DNA of 52,747 nucleotides. Origin: Prosthecobacter debontii (lineage in GTDB: Bacteria; Verrucomicrobiota; Verrucomicrobiia; Verrucomicrobiales; Verrucomicrobiaceae). The stretch covers positions 1 to 52,747 of the forward strand of contig CAMBPS010000013.1 in the NCBI GenBank assembly GCA_945869675.1, in the 5' to 3' direction. The notes under the pieces were generated by a model, which saw nothing but the letters and a program-made list of their open reading frames with translations, did no database searches and had not been told where the DNA came from. The translations under genes and the position numbers were made by a program. Of this stretch, positions 8,503-15,978 are shown in pieces (within the stretch, counting starts at the first letter, position 1; each line of letters starts with the position of its first letter).

Positions 8503-9444
8503 TTAAGTTTTAGCGCCGGTGGTTTGCGGTAGCTGGGCTTTGTTCCAAAGCTGTCCCGATTTTAACCACTCGCTGATGAGATCACGAAAGGCTTTCACCG
8601 GTGGCGAGTCATCTTCAGGATTCCAGACCATGACTAAAGGAACTGTCCGGGTCGGTGTGATCGAGATGTAGCGTAAAGCCGGTGACATGGCAGCCGCGGC
8701 TACGCTGTCGGTGGCGATGCCGATACCGGCTCCTGCCTCGACATAACTGAGGACGGTGCCCATGAGGCTGGGGCTATGTGCGATGCGCGGGGTGAATTCG
8801 GCTTCACGACATGCTGCGATGATTTCATCATGCAGGCCTACGCCTTCCCGCCGTGCTAGCACGATGAGAGGCTCATTTGCCAAGGCCTTCCATGATAGGG
8901 CCTTCTTTTTGGCAAACGGATGGTTGCTGGGGACGACAACGCCGAGTGGTTCTTGGCGAAGCAGCAGTGTTTTTAAGGCACGCTCGCCCCGTCCTGGTAA
9001 CGGCCGCGTGAGGGCGATCGAGAGACGTCCTTTGGCCACCATTTCCCAGACCCGCTCAGGTGTGCGTTCTTCCAAATGCACGGAGACTTTCGGAAACCTC
9101 AGCCGATACTCATGCAATAGTTTGCCAAGAAACGATTGAGTTGGCGGCCCAATGTAGCCGAGCCGCAACTCGCCTTCTTCTCCTAGCGCGGTGCGTTTGA
9201 CTCGACGTAGAGACTCTTCCAGACGTTCCAGGATGACGGCTGTTTCGATGAGCAGAACGGCTCCTGCGGGCGTCAGGGCAAAGCTTCGGCGATTCCGATC
9301 AATCAGCCTCATGCCGAGATCTCGCTCTAGCTCTTGGACCGCCCGAGACAGTGCTGGCTGGGCGATACGCAGACGTTTGGCCGCGCGTGAGAAGCTAAGC
9401 TCCTCTGCCACTGCCTGAAAGTATCTTAAATGCCGCAGATCCAT
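8503..9444 (-). CDS. LysR-family transcriptional regulator
   Basis: DNA-binding regulator of 313 residues. The N-terminal winged helix-turn-helix is clear: MDLRHLRYFQAVAEELSFSR, AAKRLRIAQPALSRAVQELE and RDLGMRLIDRNRRSFALTPAG. The remainder has the two-lobed periplasmic-binding-like effector domain, including LRLGYIGPPTQSFLGKLLHE. This layout resembles the BenM/CatM/CbnR side of the family, but no aromatic-degradation genes are near. It is transcribed with the histidine kinase and divergently from a small hypothetical gene at 9533; the 88-base gap between them is the natural place for its operator. Confidence 0.92.
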   Translation of the reverse strand: MDLRHLRYFQAVAEELSFSRAAKRLRIAQPALSRAVQELERDLGMRLIDRNRRSFALTPAGAVLLIETAVILERLEESLRRVKRTALGEEGELRLGYIGPPTQSFLGKLLHEYRLRFPKVSVHLEERTPERVWEMVAKGRLSIALTRPLPGRGERALKTLLLRQEPLGVVVPSNHPFAKKKALSWKALANEPLIVLARREGVGLHDEIIAACREAEFTPRIAHSPSLMGTVLSYVEAGAGIGIATDSVAAAAMSPALRYISITPTRTVPLVMVWNPEDDSPPVKAFRDLISEWLKSGQLWNKAQLPQTTGAKT

Positions 9445-9532
9445 AAAATTCTATTTAAATGCGGGCTCAGTCACTGACAACTCCTCAAAGCTGAGTTGCA
9501 GAAGTCATCTAGAAGCTGAACATGCTGCCTTC

Positions 9533-9745
9533 ATGACACGCCCCGAAGCCATCCAACAAATCCGCGACGCCGCAAAGACCATCGCTCTTCAAATGATGAA
9601 AATTCACCCCGCTCTTCCCCACTTGCAGGATAATGAAACCATGGGGGACAGTTTGAAATGCCTGCATGAGATGACCGTGCAGCTTGAGGTGATTAAAAAA
9701 AAGATTGGTAAGTTAGAACGTCAGGATGATAGCACACTCCTCTAG
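9533..9745 (+). CDS. Small hypothetical protein, 70 residues
   Basis: A 70-residue cytoplasmic protein of no recognised family. It is charged and mostly helical by inspection, with a heptad-like C-terminal part (MTVQLEVIKKKIGKLERQ) that could form a coiled coil. It has no signal peptide or membrane segment. It starts 88 bases from the divergent LysR gene, so it may be a target of that regulator, and it converges on the esterase gene after 6 bases. The reading frame is convincing mainly from its position between well-defined genes. Confidence 0.55.
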   Translation: MTRPEAIQQIRDAAKTIALQMMKIHPALPHLQDNETMGDSLKCLHEMTVQLEVIKKKIGKLERQDDSTLL

Positions 9746-9751
9746 TGAAGC

Positions 9752-11374
9752 TTACCTCGCTTGTGCTTTTTGCAGTTCCTGGAAGGGAGAAATTACCCCG
9801 AGGGTGATGGGGATGAATTCGTCGGTGCGGAAGCAGCTGGCAGGCAGGCCTTCAGCATTGATGAGGTTGGCGCCTTCAGGCCATGCGGCCCAGGCGTAAC
9901 GGACGCCGACGGGATTTGGCACTTCCGTGCTGGAGACTAGCACTTCGTTGTTTTCGATCTTGGCTTGGGCCCAAACCCACTTTTTGTCTTTGCCAGTGAT
10001 TTGGAAATGCTTGAGTTCTCCGCCATCACGCGTTTTGAGGCCACCTCCGGTGTGGTCAAATTGGATGCGGACCCGGCTGCCTTCGATCAGCGCGTTTTTA
10101 AACATGGGGCCGCTGAAGACGGTGTCAGCTCTGCCATAATCTTTAGCCAGTGCCCACAGGGCAAGGCGGCGACCGACTTCTTGTTTGTTTTTGGGATGGA
10201 TGTTTTTTTCTTCACCAATGTCATTGGTGACGGTCAGTCCCACCTTTGGCAGGGTGATGGAGGTCAAGTATTGCGCCTCCTGCAATTCAGCCCATGTGTC
10301 TGGTTGGCCAGCCTCTTGAGTGACGGGCAGGCCATTCCCGAAACTGGCAAGCTGCACGATGTAAAAGCTGAATGGATCATTCCAGCGGGTGCGCCAATCA
10401 TTGATCATGTTCGGAAGAAGTTCCTGGTATTGGAAGGCGCGTTTTTGATTGGACTCTCCCTGATACCAGATGGCTCCTTGAATTGAATAGGGGATTAGTG
10501 GGGCGACCATCGCATTGAAAAGGACCGCTGGGTGGTGCGGCGTCTTGTTCGGATCATCCGGCGGACGTGGTGCCTGAGGAGTTTTCTTCTTTTGATCGGC
10601 GGGTAGCTTGGTGTTTTCCGCGCTGATTTTCTTGGCTTCAGCTTGCCAAGCGGCTTTTGAGGCTTCGAATTTAGCGGCTTCAGCCGCAGTATCCCAGCCC
10701 TGCCGAATGCCATCCCAATCACTGAGCATTTGAGCTGCGCAGGGCCGCTCTTCCAAGGATTCGCGGCTGGTCCAAGCTTCGATTCGTGTGCCGCCCCAGG
10801 AGGTGTTGATGAGTCCAACAGGCACTTTCAGCACTTGATGAAGATGGCGTCCGTAGAAATAAGCGACTGCGGAGAAATCACCGACGTTGGCAGAGTTGGC
10901 TTCTTTCCATGAGCCTTTGACATCGACCGCGGGGGTCATGCCGGTGGCTCGTTCAACGGTAAACATGCGAATTTGAGGTGCGTCTGCTCCGGCGATTTCT
11001 TGCTGAGCATTGCCCGACTGACTGACGGTCCATTGCATGTTGGATTGGCCTGAACAAACCCAAACTTCACCAATCAAGAGGTTCTTGAGTGTGAGGGTGT
11101 TTTTACCGGAGATGACCATTTCCTGTGGTTTTGCATTCGCGGTCAGTGGATTTAAAGTCACACGCCATTTACCTTCTAGATCAGCGCGGGTGACCTGGGT
11201 CTGTCCTGCGAAACGCACGGTGACATCTTCATCCGCCGCAGCCGACCCCCAAACGGGTACGGGCTTGCCTTGTTGTAAGACAAGATGGTCGCTAAAGATG
11301 GTAGGCAAGCTCACGTCCGCGAAGGCTTGGGTGGTGAGGATGATCAGAGCTATGTATTGCAGAAGCGGTTTCAT
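9752..11374 (-). CDS. Exported sialate O-acetylesterase family protein
   Basis: Predicted periplasmic or secreted SGNH-fold carbohydrate esterase, 540 residues. A signal peptide (LLQYIALIILTTQAFA) is followed by a beta-sandwich with the typical LPTIFSDHLVLQQGKPVPVWG opening. GEVWVCSGQSNMQW at 103-115 places the nucleophile serine at 111, and GAIWYQGESN provides the second conserved block. Homologues remove acetyl groups from sialic acids or from plant and algal polysaccharides; in verrucomicrobia the latter is more likely, an inference supported only loosely by the pectate lyase at 30949-32499. Confidence 0.9.
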   Translation of the reverse strand: MKPLLQYIALIILTTQAFADVSLPTIFSDHLVLQQGKPVPVWGSAAADEDVTVRFAGQTQVTRADLEGKWRVTLNPLTANAKPQEMVISGKNTLTLKNLLIGEVWVCSGQSNMQWTVSQSGNAQQEIAGADAPQIRMFTVERATGMTPAVDVKGSWKEANSANVGDFSAVAYFYGRHLHQVLKVPVGLINTSWGGTRIEAWTSRESLEERPCAAQMLSDWDGIRQGWDTAAEAAKFEASKAAWQAEAKKISAENTKLPADQKKKTPQAPRPPDDPNKTPHHPAVLFNAMVAPLIPYSIQGAIWYQGESNQKRAFQYQELLPNMINDWRTRWNDPFSFYIVQLASFGNGLPVTQEAGQPDTWAELQEAQYLTSITLPKVGLTVTNDIGEEKNIHPKNKQEVGRRLALWALAKDYGRADTVFSGPMFKNALIEGSRVRIQFDHTGGGLKTRDGGELKHFQITGKDKKWVWAQAKIENNEVLVSSTEVPNPVGVRYAWAAWPEGANLINAEGLPASCFRTDEFIPITLGVISPFQELQKAQAR

Positions 11375-11487
11375 AAAAAGATCTAACGAAGAGCTTGATC
11401 ATAAACACGCAGCGCAAGTCTGAGCAAGGTGTGATTTTGTAGATCCTGTCTTGCCAGTCTGGGCTTACACGCCATGTATCGGTCCTT

Positions 11488-12363
11488 ATGAAAAGCATGA
11501 CTGGATTTGGCCGTGGTGAAGCTCGGCAAGGTGATACGACTTGGGTGGTGGAATGCAGCAGTGTGAACCGCAAGCAGCTGGAGGTTTCCATCAATCTGCC
11601 TCGGGACCTTAATGATCTGGAGACTCAGATTCGTAATCAGGTCGCTGCGATCTGCTCACGAGGACGCGTGAATGTCTCTGTGCGTGGAGATCGTCCCACA
11701 ACTGAAGATGCCATGTCGCGCGTCGATGAGACGGTGGCTGCAAAATATCTTGAGGCGTTACGCGCCATGTCCACACGGCTGGGTATTTCAGCGGATCTTT
11801 CTTTGAGCGAGCTGATCCGGCTTCCTGGCGTGCTGGTAAACGAAGCACGCGAGACGATAGCAGAGGAAATTTGGCCCACGTTGCACGCTGCGCTGGCAGC
11901 TGCGTTAGACCAATTCATTGCCATGCGAATGGCTGAAGGGGACAATCTGCGTGAAGAAATGGATAGGCGCTTGGCCACCATTGAATCCTTGGCCGCAAAG
12001 ATCGCCGAAAAAGCACCCAGTGTGCCGGAGCATCAGCGGGCGGTGTTGCGTCAGCGCCTAGAGCAGTCAGGGCTGCCCTTGCCTCTGGATGATGAGCGCT
12101 TGCTCAAAGAGATCGCCCTCTTTGCCGATCGCACCGACATTTCTGAGGAGATTTCTCGTGCGGCCAGTCATCTGAAACAATTCCGCAGCTACCTGTCCTC
12201 GGGTGAACCTGTAGGGCGTAGTTTGGATTTTTTGGTTCAGGAGTTTTTCCGCGAATTCAATACGATGGGCTCTAAGTGCAACAATGCGGAGATCGCTCAC
12301 CATGTCGTGAGTGCTAAGACGGAGTTGGAAAAGATCCGCGAGCAGATTCAGAATGTGGAATAG
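11488..12363 (+). CDS. YicC/YloC family endoribonuclease
   Basis: Cytoplasmic protein of 291 residues in the YicC family, members of which have been shown to be endoribonucleases acting on RNA decay. The N-terminus MKSMTGFGRGEA is diagnostic, followed by VECSSVNRKQLEVSINLPRD. The C-terminal DUF1732 part is seen at GRSLDFLVQEFFREFNTMGSK and the terminal alternation KTELEKIREQIQNVE. Length matches the family (about 290). In many bacteria it precedes gmk and rpoZ; that context is missing here, and it converges on an MFS gene after 8 bases. Confidence 0.92.
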   Translation: MKSMTGFGRGEARQGDTTWVVECSSVNRKQLEVSINLPRDLNDLETQIRNQVAAICSRGRVNVSVRGDRPTTEDAMSRVDETVAAKYLEALRAMSTRLGISADLSLSELIRLPGVLVNEARETIAEEIWPTLHAALAAALDQFIAMRMAEGDNLREEMDRRLATIESLAAKIAEKAPSVPEHQRAVLRQRLEQSGLPLPLDDERLLKEIALFADRTDISEEISRAASHLKQFRSYLSSGEPVGRSLDFLVQEFFREFNTMGSKCNNAEIAHHVVSAKTELEKIREQIQNVE

Positions 12364-12371
12364 CCGGGGCT

Positions 12372-13589
12372 CTAATTCACAAGGGTGATGCGCTTGAGTG
12401 CAGGCACGGCGATGAAAAGAGCAATCATCATCATCGCAGAACTCAGGAAGAAAGGTGCGCCGGGCAAGATAGCAGGGGCTTTTTCACCAATGAAAAAGCC
12501 GAAAAGTTGGGTGCAGAGTAATGGTCCAGCAACACCTGCAACGCTGGATAGACTGCTGAGTGATCCCTGTAAAGCTCCCTGTTCATCGGCTGGCACGCCT
12601 TGAGACATGAGAGACTGCACGGCAGGCGTGACCAGCCCGGAGAGGCTGCCGATGACGATGCAGATATAGATCATCCAAGGCTGAGTGGCGAGGCCATAGG
12701 CGGCATAGAGAAAGATGGAAAGGGTGAGGCAATAGCGCACCGTTTTTTTCTCCCCAAGCCAAGCTACGACACGCTTCGTTAGGCCTCCCTGCACCATGCC
12801 TGCCATGACGCCGACCGCTGCGAGAGAGAGTCCTGTTTGCAGCTCTGTCCAGCCATAACGGTAGGTGGTGTAGAGCACCCAGATACTGGGATAAACCTGA
12901 TGCGCTAGCACGGCGATGAAGTAGCAGGTCACCAGTCCCATCAGGGCAGGAAAGCGGCGCAGGGCAAAAAGAGCTCCCACGGGGTTACTGCGTGACCAGC
13001 TAAAGGCACGACGGTTTTCGATGGCGAGCGACTCTGGTAGGACGAACCAACCGTAGGCCCAGTTAATCAAAGTCAGGCCCCCAGCGACGAAGAAGGGAAC
13101 CTTAACTCCCCAAGCCGCTAACCCGCCGCCGACGATCGGGCCGATGATGAAACCAATGCCAAACGCAGCACCAATGAGGCCAAAATTAGCGGCTCGTTTT
13201 TCCGGTGGACTGACATCGGCAATGTAGGCGGAGGCCGCTGCATAGTTGGCCGCTGTGATCCCCGCGACGATTCTTCCGACCGCAAACCACATCAAATTAG
13301 GGGCAAAGGCGATGAGGAAGTAGTCGATGGCAGACCCTAGAAGGGAGATTAAGATCACCGGCCGCCGACCATAGCGGTCGGAGACGCTGCCGATCAGCGG
13401 GGCAAACAGGAACTGCATCAGCGCATACAGCGCGGCCAGCATACCATAAGTGAAGGAGCCAGTAGCGACGTCCCCGCCCTGATAATGCTGGATGAGCTTG
13501 GGTAGGACTGGGACGATGAGACCGATCCCCAGAATATCGAGCACGAGGGTGATGAAAATGAAAAGGACGGCTGGACGACGGGCTGACAT
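12372..13589 (-). CDS. MFS transporter, TetA/drug:proton antiporter-like
   Basis: Inner-membrane transporter of 405 residues with about twelve hydrophobic segments. Motif A appears in the loop between helices 2 and 3 as GSVSDRYGRRPVI, and IGLIVPVLPKLIQHY in helix 1 resembles tetracycline-type efflux pumps. The second half includes AVGVMAGMVQGGLTKRV. The start at 13589 (MSARRPAVLF) gives a normal length; a further ATG lies three codons upstream and a much longer reading to 13658 has no support. Drug resistance cannot be concluded: many such proteins have unknown substrates. Confidence 0.85.
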   Translation of the reverse strand: MSARRPAVLFIFITLVLDILGIGLIVPVLPKLIQHYQGGDVATGSFTYGMLAALYALMQFLFAPLIGSVSDRYGRRPVILISLLGSAIDYFLIAFAPNLMWFAVGRIVAGITAANYAAASAYIADVSPPEKRAANFGLIGAAFGIGFIIGPIVGGGLAAWGVKVPFFVAGGLTLINWAYGWFVLPESLAIENRRAFSWSRSNPVGALFALRRFPALMGLVTCYFIAVLAHQVYPSIWVLYTTYRYGWTELQTGLSLAAVGVMAGMVQGGLTKRVVAWLGEKKTVRYCLTLSIFLYAAYGLATQPWMIYICIVIGSLSGLVTPAVQSLMSQGVPADEQGALQGSLSSLSSVAGVAGPLLCTQLFGFFIGEKAPAILPGAPFFLSSAMMMIALFIAVPALKRITLVN

Positions 13590-13684
13590 GGTTCTCATTA
13601 CAAGTGAATCAAGACTCTCGCAAATGACTGTCTTGCCAGATGCAGTGCAATGTCCCAAGGTATGAAAAATCGTTTTTAAATCTT

Positions 13685-14062
13685 ATGGTCACAAAACTCC
13701 TTCACACTCGCTATCGCGTAAACGATCTTGTCAAAACTGTCGCCTTCTACAAGGATGTCCTCGGTCTAGAGGAAGTGAAGCGGCATAAGTCGCCACGTGG
13801 ATCAGAGCTCGTCTTTTTTAAAACGCCCAATAGCGACGAACTCATTGAAATTTGTAGCTTTCCGGCCAGTGGACCGGTCACCTTAGGCCCCGATGTGACT
13901 CATTTAGCCTTTGAAGTGGAAGACTTGGAGGCCTTTGCTAAACATGCAGCAGCTCACGGCTACCCGCTTTCAGATGGGCCGACGGAAAGTTCCAGCGGAA
14001 CCTTCGCGTTTATTGACGCGCCTGAAGGTTATGAGATAGAATTAATTCAATATCGCAAATAG
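13685..14062 (+). CDS. VOC-family glyoxalase (lactoylglutathione lyase-like)
   Basis: Metalloenzyme of the vicinal oxygen chelate fold, 125 residues, probably detoxifying methylglyoxal adducts or a related alpha-keto aldehyde. Two beta-alpha-beta-beta-beta modules are visible. The four metal ligands of bacterial glyoxalase I are all in place: H7 (LLHTRYRV), E55 (ELIEICSF), H73 (VTHLAFEV) and E119 (GYEIELIQY). Length is close to E. coli GloA (135). The start is the ATG at 13685; upstream codons to 13640 overlap the divergent MFS gene region and are not conserved in character. Confidence 0.85.
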   Translation: MVTKLLHTRYRVNDLVKTVAFYKDVLGLEEVKRHKSPRGSELVFFKTPNSDELIEICSFPASGPVTLGPDVTHLAFEVEDLEAFAKHAAAHGYPLSDGPTESSSGTFAFIDAPEGYEIELIQYRK

Positions 14063-14104
14063 AGAGACAACCTCTCACCATCGCGTAGAGGATAAACCAA
14101 CATC

Positions 14105-14383
14105 ATGGACTTTGACTGGCTAGGAGTAACCTTTGATCTGACTAAACTACCCCCCAAGGATATTGAGGAGTCGTTTGAAGATCCTTTTTCGCTAAAGCTT
14201 TTGCCGGGCGACAGTGAAAATTCGTCTGACTCTCGCTTTTACAATTTGGGCAAGTCGCTGGGTGGCCGTGCGGTTTTCAGTGTCTTTTGGACCGATGGGA
14301 AGCGCTACCGTGTCATCTATGCTCGGGATATGACCAATGGAGAGTTTGATTTTTTTGAAAGGAAGAGAGCGGAGGATGTATAA
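14105..14383 (+). CDS. BrnT-like toxin of a type II toxin-antitoxin pair
   Basis: A 92-residue protein that matches the BrnT ribonuclease toxin pattern: FEDPFSLKL, then RFYNLGKSLGGRAVFSVFW, and the C-terminal YARDMTNGEFDFFER in place of the family ISARxATxxExxxYE. The N-terminal KHGVSFEEA helix of classical BrnT is altered (DLTKLPPKDIEESFEDP), so this is a divergent member. BrnT toxins cleave mRNA and have a RelE-like fold. The next gene, 6 bases on, has the matching antitoxin fold, and toxin-before-antitoxin order is usual for this family. Activity is inferred. Confidence 0.72.
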   Translation: MDFDWLGVTFDLTKLPPKDIEESFEDPFSLKLLPGDSENSSDSRFYNLGKSLGGRAVFSVFWTDGKRYRVIYARDMTNGEFDFFERKRAEDV

Positions 14384-14389
14384 CGAATT

Positions 14390-14728
14390 ATGAATACTGA
14401 ACCACGCCGCAGAGAAACCACCATTACCACCCGTCCCATCATCCTGGATGGTGATTTGGGTTTGGTGCGTGCTTGGAAGGACGTGCCTGCTTTTGAGTCG
14501 GAAGAAGCTGAGGGCAAGTTTTGGGCACAGCATCAGCTGGAGTCGCGGCTCATGCAAATGTCCATCCACCGCACCGATGTGCGTGAGTCGACCACCATCA
14601 CGTTACGTTTCGATCCACGGATGCTGAGCCGTATTAAGCGCATTGCCCGCCGCCGCTACCTGAATTATCAGAGCATGATTAAGCAGTGGCTCAGTGAACG
14701 CATGGAGGAGGAAATGAAGGAAGGATGA
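14390..14728 (+). CDS. CopG/BrnA-like antitoxin
   Basis: Probable DNA-binding antitoxin of 112 residues. The first half has the FESEEAEGKFWAQH motif (family: F.SE.EE..FW..H) found in the CopG_antitoxin and BrnA families; the second half is a ribbon-helix-helix domain, STTITLRFDPRMLSRIKRIA, followed by YQSMIKQWLSERMEEE. It would neutralise the upstream toxin and repress the shared promoter. The stop overlaps the start of the VanZ-like gene (ATGA), so the three genes may be one transcript. Confidence 0.75.
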   Translation: MNTEPRRRETTITTRPIILDGDLGLVRAWKDVPAFESEEAEGKFWAQHQLESRLMQMSIHRTDVRESTTITLRFDPRMLSRIKRIARRRYLNYQSMIKQWLSERMEEEMKEG

Positions 14729-15150
14729 GTGCTCAGGGTTCATGGTTCCCTCAGTTCTGCGCGCGGTGGGTTCCAAAGAGCTGGTTCTGGCGCCTTGGCA
14801 TCGTGATCTGGCTGCTTGTTCTTTGGAACCTGTCTGCAAACTCGACGCTTCCAAGCGGTCCATCGTTTCCCTTTAAGGATAAGGTTCTACACTGTCTTTA
14901 TTATAGTGGTGGAGCACTTTGCTTTTTGTTTGTCCTTTACGGTAGGAGGCCGTCTCTACCGCGTTTTCGCTCACTGGTGGTTCCGAGTGTCCTCTTCACT
15001 GCTATAGTCGGCGCTTCCGATGAGTATCATCAAAGCTTCACGCCAGGTCGCATGGGCAATGATCCTTGGGATTGGCTGGCGGATGTCTCAGGCGGTGTTC
15101 TAGCCGCCTACCTCGTCTGGCGTGTTCTGCGTTATCTGGCAGACCACTGA
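14725..15150 (+). CDS. VanZ-like integral membrane protein
   Basis: A 141-residue membrane protein of the VanZ-like family, function generally unknown. Four hydrophobic segments are visible, starting near FWRLGIVIWLLVLWNLSA. The conserved VanZ features are DKVLHCLYYSGGALC and the DEYHQSFTPGR..DPWDWLADVSGG stretch. It starts within the antitoxin stop codon and its last 19 bases overlap the convergent permease gene. The resemblance to teicoplanin-resistance VanZ does not imply antibiotic resistance here. Confidence 0.82.
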   Translation: MSAQGSWFPQFCARWVPKSWFWRLGIVIWLLVLWNLSANSTLPSGPSFPFKDKVLHCLYYSGGALCFLFVLYGRRPSLPRFRSLVVPSVLFTAIVGASDEYHQSFTPGRMGNDPWDWLADVSGGVLAAYLVWRVLRYLADH

Positions 15151-15890
15151 TCCCAGAGCAGTTTCAGAACCATCGCAAAGACAACGCTAATAAAAATGAT
15201 TCGTATAAAGGGTGCTCCATGCCGGATTGCCAGAGTTGCTCCGAGCCGCCCACCCATGAGCTGACCCGCAATCATCGCAGCAGCGACTTCATAGTTCACC
15301 CGCGCACTAGCTACAAAGACGATGAGGGATGCGGCATTGCTGGCCAGATTGGCCACTTTGGTAAAAGCTGTGGCATGTGTCAGTGTGAGTCCGATCAGAG
15401 AGATGCAGGCCAAGGTCCAAAAGGTGCCAGCGCCTGGGCCAAAGAAGCCATCGTAGAAACCAAGGATACCGCCAGCAATGCAGGCAAAGGTCGCCAAACT
15501 CAGTCGTGCTTTGGCGGTCGTTCGACCCAAACTGGGGCTGAATAAGACATAAATCGCAATGCCTAACAGCATCCACGGAACGATTTTTTTCAGCACCTCA
15601 TTGCTCACTAGAGTAACAGCCCAGGTGCCTAAACCCGAAGAAAGAAAAGTCACGAGAACGGTCAGTCGAACTTCCTTCCAGCCGACGAGTCCAGCTTTAG
15701 CATATTTGATCACAGCCATCAATGTTCCCCAGGTGCTCTGCATTTTATTAGTGCCGAGTGCCATCTGTGGTGTCAGCCCAGCCCAGAGCAAGGCAGGCAC
15801 AGAAATCAGTCCACCTCCACCAGCGATAGCGTCGATAAATCCGGCACTGAGTCCGGCGAGGAATAGAAGCGTCAGCAATTCCCAAGTCAT
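15132..15890 (-). CDS. TSUP (TauE/SafE) family membrane transporter
   Basis: Inner-membrane protein of 252 residues with about eight hydrophobic segments in two repeated halves. Family features are the first helix with FIDAIAGGGGLISVPALL, the LGTNKMQSTWGTLMAVIKY stretch and, in the second half, GFYDGFFGPGAGTFWT. TSUP proteins are thought to export or import sulfur-containing anions or organic acids such as sulfoacetate or sulfite; the substrate here is unknown. It converges on and overlaps the VanZ-like gene by 19 bases. Confidence 0.87.
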   Translation of the reverse strand: MTWELLTLLFLAGLSAGFIDAIAGGGGLISVPALLWAGLTPQMALGTNKMQSTWGTLMAVIKYAKAGLVGWKEVRLTVLVTFLSSGLGTWAVTLVSNEVLKKIVPWMLLGIAIYVLFSPSLGRTTAKARLSLATFACIAGGILGFYDGFFGPGAGTFWTLACISLIGLTLTHATAFTKVANLASNAASLIVFVASARVNYEVAAAMIAGQLMGGRLGATLAIRHGAPFIRIIFISVVFAMVLKLLWDQWSAR

Positions 15891-15978
15891 TGAGATATTC
15901 TCGCCATCTGGAGAAGTGAGTCCAGCAAAGAATAGATCTAGCCAAATCGCCTTTATTTAGGTTAATCACTTCGTGAAC

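Noticed and set aside
12372-13589. Tetracycline resistance determinant
   Set aside because: Only the general transporter motifs are present; no regulator or mobile context supports a resistance gene.
14725-15150. Teicoplanin resistance (vanZ)
   Set aside because: The protein is a VanZ-like domain only; no van cluster exists nearby.
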